Numbered from the stretch's first letter, positions 45,088 through 58,118 are shown. The stretch: DNA of 64,000 bases from Rhinopomastus cyanomelas (GCA_013400115.1 VXBP01002421.1:1-64000), one strand, 5' to 3'. Translations and numbers: made by a program. Notes: generated by a model from the sequence alone, not told the origin.

Positions 45088-46722
45088 TAAAGAGAGAACT
45101 GTGGAGCTACAATTGTGACACACAATGCAGGACTGCAGACTGCACTGGTTGGTGCTACTAGAAAGGCTTAATTTGCTGGTAAATCCTTGCTTGAGTTTGC
45201 AAAGTGAACAGCTGGGGAATGAAAGGAATGTTAGTTTTGTTTTTAGAGACTTCATATTTCATCTGGAGTTAATGCAAGGCAATACATCTCGTTACATCTA
45301 GTGATTCTCTCCTCAGGAAGAGAAATAATAGTTTCAGAGTTGGTTAGAAATGTTGTGAGACTGGACTGATCACGTGTGCCTGAAATGTTAGCAGTCACAT
45401 TACCATTCCCATGAATACTCTGTCCCAGATGCATTTACCCAGTTCTCTCCTCGTCTCTGCAAACAGTTTTCCCCAGTTTAAGTTTAATTTTTATACTGTC
45501 ACTAGCTGTGACTAATGTTTGTGCAATTTACTTTTCCTGCCATCATTATCTTGTTTCTTCATCTCTACTGTGGCTGTCTTTTTGTCATTATAAGATGACC
45601 AAGCAGGTTGACACCTTTACAATAAACTCGAGCTATCCTCTAGGAAAAAAATTAGTCCATAAGTACCACCAAAATGTTGACCTGAGAGTAATTTTGCCAA
45701 CAGCGGCTTCCAGTTTCATAAGTTCATAACCTGTAAATCATTCTGACCTGTCACATTATACAAAGATTTGTTACAAATAGGGAATAAACTAGGTGACAGT
45801 TCCCTTCAGTGTATGCACAGGCCTACACACTGGTGTCGTTTGTTTCTTCTTCTTCTTTCAGTCTATAGTAGTGAGAGAAACACCCGAGTGAGAATGGCCA
45901 GATATTTAGTTTTTGCTGAAAGGATATGATGTTGTCATGATGTAACAAGAGTTCCTCCCTCCTGCATCAGAAAGGACGCCATAAACAACCTTTTTTCCAA
46001 TTACTTTGCTAATTTTCTTTCTTGATGCAGAGATATGACTGATTGACATCAGGCAATTAAACTCATCTCCAGTGCACTGGGAGGGTGTAATAGTATGCAT
46101 GGGCAAGTGACAGGGTCTAGCTAAGCCATTAGCTGCTTTTAATGACCTGCATCAGTACCTGAGCTAAGAGCACCTGCTGTTCTGCATAGCAGAAGCCTAG
46201 GAATGACTTCCCCTGGTGAGACTGCATAGTACACACATTTCTGAAAGGCTGTGTGACTGCAATACAACTTTTCCAGACAGTCATTTTCCCAGGGTGAATA
46301 GGATGAAGCCCACACTCCTCAGCAAACTTTATGGGAAGGTGTTTTCACAAACTAGATTGATGGTTTGGCTCCCAAAATGTAGAAAAAGAGAGTTCAGCAT
46401 TTAAAAATAAGAAAATATCAGAAAGCTGTGCATCTTCTATCTTCATTATTAATAGCTGTAGTCAGATAGCTTGTTTGGCCACCCAAGAAAAGAAGGAGAG
46501 AGTATATCAATGGTATTGATTGTCAGGTGACAGATCTACTAATATCTAGGAGATCCCTGCTGATGAAATATCTCTACAATACCTTCTCTGTTGGATGCTT
46601 TTTGAAACCAAAGTAAAAATCCTGGAAGGTTCAGAAAAGAACATGGGAGATCAAAAGGCACTCAGCTTTTCCCATTCTGTTTTCTCTTTGAAGGAGGATG
46701 TTTCTGGTGGCAGCCTGTGGGT

Positions 46723-46740
46723 TGTGTGTGTGTGTGTGTG
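46723..46740. repeat. (TG)n microsatellite
   Basis: Nine uninterrupted TG units. Confidence 0.9.
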
Positions 46741-49700
46741 CATGCCAACAAGTAGTCTTGAAAAGACTGCCTTGACATTGGCCCTGGTAATTGTCCCCTG
46801 TCTTTAAGCCCTAAATCTGCAGTTCACCTCTTGCAGGTCTTGCTTCATTTAATAAAGTTATCTGAAACTGCTGCCTCACAAGGTGCCAGCTTAGTTTAGT
46901 ACTTTGACCTGACATGATAAAGGAAACTGCTCTGTAGGTGATTAGATTAAGAAAAGGATACATGCTAAGAAGAAAATGATTCTCTCTACTGCTAGCTGCA
47001 TGATCTGCACAGGCTGTTGATACCTGAACCACATAGACGTAGACATTGTCAGCCAGACTGTGATCTGCAAGTTGTTATCAGGTTCAGCTGTACGCAAGGT
47101 CTGCTCATTCGGTGCAGACAAAACTGCAGAAACGTGAACAGTTTTCACTGGAATGGTCTATTTCCAGTTCCTGTCATCTTGCTCATTTATTTTTATTGAG
47201 GACTGTGATAATTAGGGAGTGCTCTTTTATCCCTTCTGAAAGTTTCATAGACTGGAAATTTGTAGCAAGGTGAAGCAGTTGAGTTTATGGGACTTCACAC
47301 TGAGTTTATGTACTATTTTCTCCAGACTTTGAAGTGTTGTTCTTGCAAGCTTTTAAGAAAAAATTATCATCAAAATTAAATAAAATATCTTGGAAAGAAA
47401 TCATCCTTGCAATTGAATATGATGGCACCAAAGGTAAGCAAAAATATGTGCTGGTTGTTTCTAAATGGACTGTGGTCATTCCTTGCAGACAGACACAAGA
47501 GGGATTAGGCCTGGATTGGACTAGGCACAAGTAAGCAAATGAAAGACAAAAATGTTGAGAAGGTAGCCCCTATGTTGAAGAACGTGTAGCACTGACATGT
47601 GAACAAACGAAGGAAGGCAGAGGCGTTGGTACAGTTTAGACACACGGGTCTCAAAGGTTCTACAGAATAAGAGCTACTCATTCACAGAACTTTGTGCTGG
47701 GTGCTGGATGGGCTTGTGACTTAAATTTAAATCCAAGAGTTGTAGCCAACTTTTAAATCATCCATGTGCTGTCTTTCCCTAAATCCCAGACTTCCTGTAA
47801 ACCAGAATAGGGTTTGACTGGTGTAACATTTGTCTTTGGAAGTGCATCTATTGAAGCAGCTGCAAGATATCATGTCACACAGCTTCTCTCAGAGATCCAA
47901 CACCCAGACAGTCCAGCACCTGCCCTCTCCTTTATGCCACTCCTTTTCTCAGAAATAATACAACAGATCAGTCGGATCCCACATCTTATGAGAAACTGGA
48001 GCACAATGCAAGCTGACGTGCAGTGAAATTTCCCCTTGTCTAAACTCACCTTCAGTAAAGACGGAGAACACATTGTAATTGCCAGGCGGAACTTTATAGT
48101 TGATTGGGAGATGCTGGGCTTTTCTGAAAGGTTTTTGGAAAATTCCAGTAAAGGTTTGTAACAGCTGGCCTACATTTGTATTGATGCTGGCTGTATATTT
48201 GTGTATTTGCTGCCTATATTTGTACTGATGTGTTGATGCTGGCTGAAAATTATTTTTTAAAAAAGGAAAGAATGAAAGGAAGAAAAACTTCCTTCTTTTG
48301 TGTCCAAACCCAAACGGATGAACTCTCCTCTGAAAGATCTGCCAGGCAGCACAGGGTAACAGGGTGTCTGTGCAATACGCACTACCTAAAGCAGCAGTGT
48401 TCCTGACTGTGTGAAGACAGCTCCAGCTCTGTGCACAGCTACTGTTATAAATCTTTTATTTGGGTGTGACTCAACAGATAATTATGTTTGAAAGACCTAT
48501 AACTGGGACACAAGTGCCTCTTAAGGGATCAGTGGCTGGCCTGCTGGCATTACCCTCCACCTTGTTCAGGGGTTTTCCTCTTTCTCCAAACTGGACGTCA
48601 TGCTCTGAGGGTGTTTTAGGAGACCAACGTGTGAGACCTGCCCTCACAGGAATATGCCATGAGAAACAGGGAGGGTGTTCACTGCTTGCTGTCTTCACAG
48701 TCTTTTAAAAATAAACGTCGTTTGCAAACAGAGGAAATGAGTGATTCCTGTTGCAGTTACAGCACTAACCCAGCACAATCCCAGCTAAATCCTTTCTCCT
48801 CACGGACTCATTTTCAGAAACTATAGAATCAGCCATAGAACAATATTTGCTTCTGTTATCATGAGCTGCTAAGGACTAGGAAATGCTTTGAGGTCTTTAG
48901 GCAAATGGCAGCGGTTTTATTGACTAGAATGTGCTGCATAAAATGCTGGGCATGTTTGGAAGGGCTGGATGAAAAAAGACTGATTGTAGAGCCCTTTGAA
49001 GTCTGTGTTAAGGTTTTCACAGATTTCTATGGGCTCCAGGTCAGATAATTGGTGTGGAGGGAGGGGTGGGAGAGAAATTCTTATGCAAGGCCATCATCTC
49101 CTTTTTTTTAAACAAGGAAGCAAGTTGGTGACCTTGTGATTGTTTGCCCCTTACAGTGGTCCTCAGAGAAAAATGAAGGTGGGGAAAACGTTTTGGAACA
49201 GATCATGGAAACTCTCTGTGTCAACATTGTCTGGATTTCTCTATCTGCAAATGATGATCCATAAAAATGGAAAGAACACCCTATGCTGCAGGCCTCTCAA
49301 CAAATCTTCACACAGATAGACTCTCCAGAGTCACACTGTCTGTTCCTGGGTGAGGAATGTGACACCCTGGGATGTTTATGTAACCGCCTAATTGTGGAAC
49401 AGGTGAGCAGAGAGCCCGTGCACACTGTAAGCAAATCCCTTGGCTGTTTTGCCCTGCACTGCCACACTAATTCCGATGAAGCCAGGGAATCAAGGATTGG
49501 AGCCTGCTTGGAGCTCCAAGAGGAAGTGCTTCAGTGAGGGAACGTTTTGGTTCACTCACTGTGTTTCAGCTGAAGACTGAAATATCTCCCTTGCCTCCTC
49601 TGTCTCATTTATTCATTGTCTTCTGCACCACCTCATCTTGGTGCTAGAGATGCTTGCGCTGTGTTGGTTGAAGAGAGGGTGGTTGACTTTGCAGCGTGTG

Positions 49701-50742
49701 GTTTGGCACCAGGAGCAGTGGTCTGCTGGCAAATCATTGCTTGGTCCTTGATCAAGCTACAGTTTCTCAGTTTTGTGTCTGTGAGCGGCGCATTGTAGAA
49801 GAGGCTGTGTTCATTTGGTGCTTCCTGAAGGAGGAGCTGGCTGTCTTCGCTGCTTCCACTACAGGCTTCTCCTTTACGTTGTAGCCTGTCAAGTGCTAGC
49901 TGTAGACAGGAGAAAGGTGCCCGGCTGCATTTAGTCCCTGACCAGTGTGCCCAGCAGCTGACAATCAGTAGCTTTTCTGCTCCAAGGACTGTGTGCAAAA
50001 GAAGAGCACCTAGTCAGAAAGCAGCGTTTGTAACTGACACCTCTTAGACCACCCATTTTCTCAGCACAGATTCTGCTGTGTGTTACATCTTTCACAGCTT
50101 CTCCTCTATGCAAGTGCCACACACCGTTATACCTGCAAAGCTCAACTTGACCCTTGAAAAAGAGACATTGATCCAGGTTTTACTGGACTATAGCTGTACT
50201 TTGATTGTCACAAACAGGAATGTGTTATAACTAGTTGCACTTTGGGGAAGCATTGCTTTATGACAGCTGAGTGTTTTTAGCCACATTTCATAAGTTGCTT
50301 GATCGTCGTTTCACACGTGCTGTCTCGGGCAAGCCCACAGCCAAAGACAGCATTGTACATTTTTTATGTGACATAGTAAATATTTCATTAGCATTATTAG
50401 TCAGGATAAAGGGAAAGAATGGAGAATTAATAGCTCCTCAGATTAAGCTGATCTCTGAAGGCATATAACCCTTACAGCTAATGTATTTGCCTCATTTTCT
50501 AGTTGGTGACTGAATTTTCTTGTGTCTGCAGAGTCACTCTGCTGAGGTGTTTCCCTCTGTGCCTGTTGTATTTATCACTAATTTGCCCATTAAATCAGTG
50601 TCCTTTAACAGATATTCATGTTTCTTGGCATTTCTCTGTGTAATGAATACCTCATGTACTATTTTTCTATTCTGGGAAGATAAAAGACAAAAGAAGCAGC
50701 AGTGATCCGATGCTGAGTCACAGTGAGTGTGAGATCTTGCTC

Positions 50743-50755
50743 TGTGTGTGTGTGT
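50743..50755. repeat. (TG)n microsatellite
   Basis: Short TG run, flanked by TCTGTGAG. Confidence 0.85.
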
Positions 50756-52900
50756 CTGTGAGTGCATCCTCACACTGCCTCCCTAGGTCAACCAAAAGCT
50801 CACGCTCCACTCGTGTATCAGCAGTATCATAGCAACTCCCTTAAATTAACACAGCTTCACATTCTATCTCCATAAATACATCCGCTGAATTCTAGAGGAC
50901 TTAGTTTGCCAGCTGAGATAGTCTATTATATAGGCCAGAGGCCAGAGGAGACTATCAAAAGCAAGTGGACGTGTAGGAGGAGTTTCTCCCAAATAGTCAT
51001 AAGCAGGCAATACTCCTGGAAGACATGCAGGACCAAGGCAGAACTCTTTTGGATCCCTAGGAGATCCAAGGGTGGCTCTTCCTTATGTAATACTTACTGA
51101 AAAGGTCCACGGAAGTATGGAAATCCCAGAAGAAGTGATACTTCACTGAGAAGCAGTGACAAGCATGGAGAATTGTGAGTTTTCTCTTGCTCTGTTTAAA
51201 GCACCCAAGTAGAGGTCTTCAGCACCCAAGCACTGAAAACATCCAAGCTGTTTGCAGAAGCTGTCCCTGTGTTTTACTGCTAAGCAACTGAGATCCTCTG
51301 TTTTGCCTCCTTGCGTTGGAGCTAACCCATCTTTACTGGAGACACGGTGGTGAGAGAGTGGAAACAATTTAACACGATTTGCAAAGAAGGGAATGATGCT
51401 GCTCTAAACCCGACTCAAAGTAAGCCCACTAAGCCCCGCGGACAGCCTTAGTTACAGCGTTTGGACCTTGGATTCGGTGCTGAAAAATATGCCTGTAACA
51501 GCTCAAAAATGAAGCCATTTCTGCCTTACTGAAGCTTTTCTGTTGAGAATTCCTGTGTGAGTTCTGCCAGTGTCCGGCGTGCTTGAAGGCTGCCTGAATC
51601 ACTGCTCTCTGTGCTGTGCTTTTCATTCACTCACTTCTGGACCCAGTCCAGCATCCCCGACATCCCTTCACTGATTTCAGCTTGCACAGGATTAAGCTTA
51701 GCCGTCGCCTAAGCATATTCACTTCGTGGTTGTTTGTGGGTTGTGTTTTGGAGGTTATTAGTGACTGTTATAAACATCCTTATAGTTTGGCCAGTGCCTT
51801 CACCATGTTATCATGCCTTTATTATTATAATCACTGAGTTACCCTTTTTAAACACTCAGATTTTAAAAGTGGAAAAACCTTCCATTACAAAAAAACACAG
51901 CAACCTCCTGCACAGAAGATTATGATTTAATGTCGTTAGCCGTGGAGCCTTTCTGTTTGGTTTGTGAGCATTTACCCTAAGGCAGTAGCCAGTGGCAGTT
52001 CCAGCAGGTCAGTCTGAGCTCACACTGCTCCACGCTCTTAAGTTCCTTTAAGCTGTATGGAACGGCGTGCTAACTAGGCCAGTGACTGTGCCCACATGTC
52101 ACTAGCAATCTGTGGGGACAGGTTTTGAGAACGCAGAGCTAAAAAGGGCTCACATTTTCTTGGCTACTCTATTAAGCAGCTTATGTCAATGTCTTCAAGT
52201 TACATCTAGCCTTGACCTTCAGTGTCTAGCTTGGGACTTTCCAGAGTGAGATTCTTTGAATGAGCAGTATCAAGAGCTTGAAGTCCAGAGTCTGATCTCT
52301 TTTGTGCAGACTACCGTAAGAGTTGCAGATACAATTACATGATGTTTTTAAAGAACCAGTTCCACAAAGAAATGTAAGTGCCCACTTAGGTGCCTCAGCA
52401 CTTCCTTTCCAACCCTGCCTAGCAGCTGTTTTAGTCAGGCGTGCCCGTTATCTATATGCCTATGGATCTTTAAGGAAAATGCTGAGCACAAACCCAGCTG
52501 CTCAGTTTCTCTTATTTCCAACCTTAAAATCCAACAGGACTGCTAGACCTTTCCTCTGTAAGAGCCAGTTATGTAGGCATTCCTCAGGCTAATGCACTGC
52601 CTCGGACTGTGTAGAAGACAGCAGTGGTTAAGCTTACCGAGGGTGTACTTTGAACCAGCCCGAGGTCCTGCCATTGCCTGATTTAAAGTAAGTATTTGCC
52701 TTCGTGTTATCCACTAGTGGCAAATTACTGGGCTGCTTTATCTTCTGGCCTGCTTTTGCTTATCTTGCTGAAGCTTCTCTCCTCTATTTGAAAAACTTAG
52801 TATTTTTTTAAGGGAAATTGCTTTTTACAGTTGAAAATGTGGATTGATCAAGTTATTCTCCTTCTTTGGGGGATCAGTGAATGGTAGAAGTGTATACGCT

Positions 52901-53450
52901 TGTCACGGTCCACGCAAGGTGGATCTCAAAGTGCAGAGTGCAAAAGCAAGGTGACCATGCTAAGGGGGTTCTGCTTCGGTTCAGTAGTGCAGTTTTATTG
53001 TTTTACCTGTAAAATGACTGCAACAGACAGAAAAGAGCGATGGAAAAGGGAGAAAGGGTAAAGTGAAGAGGGGGAAAAGTACAATCACTACCACCACAGG
53101 GTCCCAGGCAGTGTTCATTGGTCTTCCGATCTTCTACACAGCATTCAACCAGTCTTCTAGACTTCCAGGTGACTCTTGGTGAGGAAAGCTTCTGAAAGCT
53201 TTCCCCCCGTTCAGTTGCTAAGGAGCCATCTTTTATGCCAAACAGCACACCTTGCTCCACCTCTGTCCTGTGCAGATCTGCCAATCTCCACCTTCTTGAG
53301 CCAGGCTTCCACGCTTCTCCAAAGAGGAGGGTCCAAGGGCTCTCCCTGGAGTCAGTGCTTTTTGCCAGCGGGGCTGTTCTAGGATTCTAATTAGCAAAGT
53401 CCACACGCAAGCACGCAGATGTTCAGGCAGGTGGTTGCAGTGATGTTGGA
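52901..53450 (-). mobile_element. Probable solo LTR of an endogenous retrovirus
   Basis: Read on the minus strand: a TATA-like GGCATAAAAG (about 53239-53230), an AATAAA (52999-52994) about 235 nt downstream, then a short U5 ending ...CCGTGACA at 52901, the CA terminus expected of an LTR. No internal retroviral sequence is attached. The 5' boundary is uncertain because a plus-strand CR1 begins at about 53462. The assignment rests on this architecture and the general look of avian LTRs. Confidence 0.55.
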
Positions 53451-53464
53451 GCCTGGTCCTCGAT

Positions 53465-54437
53465 GTGGAGGAGGGCAGGGACAACACTTGTGCTAGGTGT
53501 GAGCAGATCAGAGACCTGATGAACATGGTGGCTGAGCTAAAAGAAGAGGTGGAAAGACTGAGAGCTGTAAGAGACTGTGAAAGGGAAACTGACTATTTCC
53601 ATAATGTAATATCTGCAAAACCTGAACCAGGGTTGACTCTTAGTGGCTCAGGGGGTCCAATATCCTCCCACCAGCAAGTCTCTCAGCCTCCACGTAGTAA
53701 CCCACAGGAGCAAGGTCAATGGGAACAGGTCTCTGCCCAACGGAACAAATGCAAACGGAGCAAGTGTTCACCACCTACATACAGTGCACTTGCAGAATAG
53801 GTGTGAGGCTCTGCAGGAGGAAAAGGTCATCAACAAGGATGAGGACTCAAAAAGACTAGTAACTGCACCAGAGACACGTAGCCTCAGGCCAGACATAAAG
53901 ACCAATCATGAAAAGAAACCTCGAAGGGTCATTGTTGTAGGAGACTCCTTACTGAAGGGAAGAGAGGGTCCAATATGCAGACCTAACCCATTCCATAGAG
54001 AGGTCGGCTGCCTCCCTGGTGCCCGGCGAGGGGACATTGTAGGTAAAATCCCCAACCTCATGAGTCCTTCAGACTGCTACCCGCTTCTGGTCTTTCAAGT
54101 GGGTAATGATGATGCAACAATAAGAGGATCATGATCAGTTAAGAGGGATTTCAGGAGCTTGGAGCAACAGCTAAAGGGATCAGGAGATCAAGCTGTGTTC
54201 TCCTCTATCCCTCTAACATCAGTCATGGATGGGGGAACATTTAGGAAGAGCCAGCAACTCAATTCATGGCTCCAGAACTGGTCTCATCAACAGGGGTTTG
54301 GATTCTACAATCACAACTCTGTTTACAAGGGACCAGAACTCCAAACAACCAGTGGGATGCACTTGTCGCAGAGGGGGAAAAGGACCCTGGGGCAGGAACT
54401 GGCAGGGCTCATTAACAGGGCTTTAAACTGGGTTTGA
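53465..54437 (+). pseudogene. CR1 ORF1, coiled-coil plus SGNH-esterase-like domain, broken
   Basis: The N-terminal part (C-A-R-C-E-Q-I-R-D-L-M, then A-E-L-K-E-E-V-E-R-L-R) looks coiled-coil. The frame shifts near 53785 into L-Q-N-R-C-E-A-L. The second part carries R-V-I-V-V-G-D-S-L-L-K-G, a G-D-S nucleophile block, then Y-P-L-L-V-F-Q-V-G-N-D-D and L-N-S-W-L-Q-N-W. An in-frame TGA interrupts it at 54135. CR1 ORF1 is an RNA-binding accessory protein with an esterase-like domain of unclear role. It cannot make a full product here. Confidence 0.85.
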
Positions 54438-54569
54438 AGGGGAAGGGGTGAATAGTCTCCTGCTGGCTGGTGACAAACACTGGGGCAGCTCACCAGTGGC
54501 AGAGGGAGAGCCAATGAGTGCCCTCAACTTGCCCTGGGGCAAGCCAGGGATGATGCACCAGGACAGTCT

Positions 54570-56216
54570 GTGGAAATCAAGGGCAACTGGCACAAGAGGA
54601 GGACAGGGCCAGCCCAGCTGAAGTGCCTCTATGCAAATGCACAGAGCTTGGGCAACAAGCAGGATGAATTAAGGGCCACTCTGCTGCTGGGATGCCATGA
54701 CATAGTGGCCATTACTGAAACCTGGTGGAATGATTCCCATGACTGGAATGTAGGGATAGATGGGTACAAGCTCTTTAGGAAGGACAGGCAGGGAAGGAGA
54801 GGAGGAGGTGTTGCCCTCTATATCAGTGACCAGCTGGAATCAGTGGAGCTCCATCTGGGGAAGGATGATGAGCTGGTTGAGAGTGTGTGGGTTATAATAA
54901 AGGGGNNNNNNNNNNNNNNNNNNNNNNNNNNNNNNNNNNNNNNNNNNNNNNNNNNNNNNNNNNNNNNNNNNNNNNNNNNNNNNNNNNNNNNNNNNNNNNN
55001 NNNNNNNNNNNNNNNNNNNNNNNNNNNNNNNNNNNNNNNNNNNNNNNNNNNNNNNNNNNNNNNNNNNNNNNNNNNNNNNNNNNNNNNNNNNNNNNNNNNN
55101 NNNNNNNNNNNNNNNNNNNNNNNNNNNNNNNNNNNNNNNNNNNNNNNNNNNNNNNNNNNNNNNNNNNNNNNNNNNNNNNNNNNNNNNNNNNNNNNNNNNN
55201 NNNNNNNNNNNNNNNNNNNNNNNNNNNNNNNNNNNNNNNNNNNNNNNNNNNNNNNNNNNNNNNNNNNNNNNNNNNNNNNNNNNNNNNNNNNNNNNNNNNN
55301 NNNNNNNNNNNNNNNNNNNNNNNNNNNNNNNNNNNNNNNNNNNNNNNNNNNNNNNNNNNNNNNNNNNNNNNNNNNNNNNNNNNNNNNNNNNNNNNNNNNN
55401 NNNNNNNNNNNNNNNNNNNNNNNNNNNNNNNNNNNNNNNNNNNNNNNNNNNNNNNNNNNNNNNNNNNNNNNNNNNNNNNNNNNNNNNNNNNNNNNNNNNN
55501 NNNNNNNNNNNNNNNNNNNNNNNNNNNNNNNNNNNNNNNNNNNNNNNNNNNNNNNNNNNNNNNNNNNNNNNNNNNNNNNNNNNNNNNNNNNNNNNNNNNN
55601 NNNNNNNNNNNNNNNNNNNNNNNNNNNNNNNNNNNNNNNNNNNNNNNNNNNNNNNNNNNNNNNNNNNNNNNNNNNNNNNNNNNNNNNNNNNNNNNNNNNN
55701 NNNNNNNNNNNNNNNNNNNNNNNNNNNNNNNNNNNNNNNNNNNNNNNNNNNNNNNNNNNNNNNNNNNNNNNNNNNNNNNNNNNNNACAAGAAGGATGTGG
55801 ACGTGCTGGAGCGAGTGCAGAGGAGGGCCACGAGGATGATCAGAGGGCTGAAGCAGCTCTCCTGTGAGGCCAGACTGAAAGAGTTGGGGCTGTTCAGTCT
55901 GGAGAAGAGGAGGCTCTAAGGTGACTTATTGTGACCTTTCAGTATCTGAAGGGGGCTACAAAAAGGCTGGGGAGGGACTATTTAGGATGTCAGGTAGCAA
56001 CAGGACTAGGTAGTGACAGGACTAGGTAGTGACAGGACATGGGGGAATGGAGCAAAGCTGGAGATGGGTGGATTTAGAGTGGATGTGAGGAGGAAGTTCT
56101 TCACCGTGAGAGTGGTGAGAGCCTGGAATGGGTTGCCCAGGGAGGTGGTAGATGCCCCGTCCCTGGAGGTGTTTAAGGCCGGGCTGGATGAGGCTCTGGC
56201 CAGCCTGATCTAGGGT
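54570..56216 (+). pseudogene. CR1 ORF2 remnant: endonuclease and C-terminus
   Basis: APE-type endonuclease N-terminus: C-L-Y-A-N-A-Q-S-L-G-N-K-Q, I-T-E-T-W-W (catalytic Glu) and G-R-R-G-G-G-V-A-L-Y-I, open from 54570 to the gap. After the gap, L-E-R-V-Q-R-R-A-T-R-M then a stop at 55917-55919, further frameshifts, and an intact last stretch (G-F-R-V-D-V-R-R-K-F-F to A-L-A-S-L-I). RT itself is in the gap or deleted. Confidence 0.88.
54906..55785. other. Assembly gap (880 N)
   Basis: N run within CR1 ORF2. The missing part (rest of endonuclease, linker and RT) would be clearly longer than 880 nt in a complete element. Confidence 0.98.
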
Positions 56217-56392
56217 GGGGCATCCCTGCCCATGGTAGGGTTGTTGGAACTGGATGATGCTGTGGTCCCTTCTGACCCAGACTGACTGTATGACTTGGTC
56301 TGGGTGATCCTGCTGTGGCAGGGGCATTGGACTGGATGATCTTTCAAGGTCCCTTCCAATCCCTAATGATTCTATGATTCTATGATTCTAGG

Positions 56393-57014
56393 TAGTGGGG
56401 AAATAACACCATGCATTTGGGTGTTCCTGGCTCTTTCTGCTACGATAGTTCAATCACCTTCAGAGGACCTTCTTGTACCTTCAGTACTCAGTTCTGTAGT
56501 TAGTGTTGAGTTCTATACCTTTAGTTCAAGTCCACGATGACCATGTTGAAGCAACTCTGACAGACTCTTACAATGCTGTTATGGGCTTGCAGAATAAATT
56601 GTTTTCTTCTGAGATGAGTAGAGGCAGCAGGCAAAACAGTCCCAGGTCTGGGAGGAGGTTGGGCATGGTTAACCTCTCCCAGTATCATAATCGTGGACAT
56701 CTCCTTGTGTTTAATGGGGGAAAACCACATACACACACACACACGTGTATCAAGATCACCACTTCCAGACAGCCTTTCCCACCTGGGAGACCTTTCTTCC
56801 TGGAGCTAGTAAGAAACTATAATTAAGTGACTGTATACAGCAGCATCTTTCCCCGGTGAAGGGACTTGTCTTTCCCTTTCTAAGTAAACAGTATATTGCT
56901 GACTGCTTAAAGCATCCATGTGCCAACTTCAGCCACCTGGAGTGGAAGGTGTGAGGTAGGATGGAACAGGCACACAAAGGAAAATAACGATTTAACGAGT
57001 TAGGCAAATCTGCC
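56393..57014. other. No gene recognised
   Basis: Unique sequence with an (AC)n run at 56729-56744. Confidence 0.55.
56729..56744. repeat. (AC)n microsatellite
   Basis: Eight AC units. Confidence 0.9.
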
Positions 57015-58118
57015 TGGGCCCGTGCAAAGCATTCGACACTGTCCTGCACGACTCTCTGATCTCTAAACTGGAACAATATGGATTTGATGGCTGGACTACT
57101 GGTTGGAAAAGGAGTTGGCTGGATGGCTGCACCCAAAGAATTGTGATTAATGGTTCAGTGTCCCAACGGAGAGGTGTGACGAGTGGTGTTCCTCAGGGGG
57201 TCAGTTCTTGGACCAATGTTATTTGACATCTTTGTTTGTGACATGGACAGTGAAATTGAATGCCCCTTCAGTCAGTTTGCTGATGACATGGATCTGTGTG
57301 GTGAAGTCAGCACACTGGAGGGAAGCGAGGACATGCAGAGACCTTGCTAGGCTCAAGCAGTGGAAGTTCAACAAGGGCAAGTGCTGGGGCAATCCCATGC
57401 ACAAATACAAGTTGGGAAGAGAAGGGATTGAGAACAGGTCTAAGGAGAAGGACTTGGGGGTGGTGTGGGTCCAGAATTTGAACAGGAGCTGTCAGTGTGC
57501 TTGCAGCCCAGAAAGCCAACCGTGTCCTGGGCTGCATCAAAAGCGGCAGTGACTATCATTTGAGGGAGGTGATTCTCCCCATCTACTCTGCACTGATGAG
57601 ACCCCACCTGGTGTGCTGTGTCCACTTCTGTAGTCCCCAGCATCAGAAGGATGTAGAGCTCCTGGAAGGTGTCCAGAGGAGAGTAACTCAAATGACCAGA
57701 GGGCTGGAGCACCTCCCCTAAGAGGTCAGACTGAGCAAGCTGGGGTTGTTCAATCTAGAGAAGAGGAGGCTCCCAGGTAACCTTCTAGCAGCTGTCTAAT
57801 ATCTGAAGGAGGGCTACAAGAAAGCTGGGGTAGGGCTTTTTACCTAAATGTGTAGCCAGAGGACAAAGGGCAAGGATTACAGACTTGAAGAGAGGAGATT
57901 TAGGTTGGACATGAGGAAAAACTTCTTTGCTGTGAGGGTGGTGAGATACTGGAACAGGTTGCTGAAAGAGATTGTAGCTGCCTTATCCCTGGAAGTGTTC
58001 AAGGCCAGGTTGGATAGGGCCCTGAGTAACCTGATCTAGTAAAGGTTACCTCTGCAGGGGGAATGAAACTAGATTAGATCTTCAAGGTCCCTTCAAACCC
58101 TGGCCATTCTGTGATTCT
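57015..58118 (+). mobile_element. CR1, RT to 3' end, degenerate
   Basis: Starts inside RT (K-A-F-D-T-V-L-H-D-S-L), passes G-V-T-S-G-V-P-Q-G, S-Q-F-A-D-D-M-D-L and L-L-E-G-V-Q-R-R-V-T-Q-M, and ends with L-S-N-L-I, a 3' UTR and CCATTCTGTGATTCT. Several frameshifts. F-A-D-D is kept. It lacks the middle of the RT thumb region, suggesting small deletions. Confidence 0.92.

Larger units (their letters stand above)
44708..52900. other. Long unique region, no gene recognised
   Basis: About 8.2 kb. It holds a 28-bp direct repeat (45032-45087) and two (TG)n runs. No CR1 was recognised, the longest CR1-free stretch in the window. Open frames are short and compositional. Confidence 0.55.
53462..56392 (+). 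mobile_element. Near full-length CR1 LINE, interrupted by gap
   Basis: Holds ORF1 (53465-54437, broken), ORF2 endonuclease (54570-54905), a gap, the ORF2 C-terminus (55786-56216, broken) and a compound 3' UTR ending TGATTCTATGATTCTATGAT. The only element here with both ORF starts. The 3' UTR repeats the arrangement at 16467-16614. A 15-bp tandem duplication (AGGTAGTGACAGGACT) sits near 56004-56038. Confidence 0.93.

Noticed and set aside
54818..55831. Minus-strand 337-codon frame
   Set aside because: Almost entirely N; the ends are antisense to CR1 ORF2.
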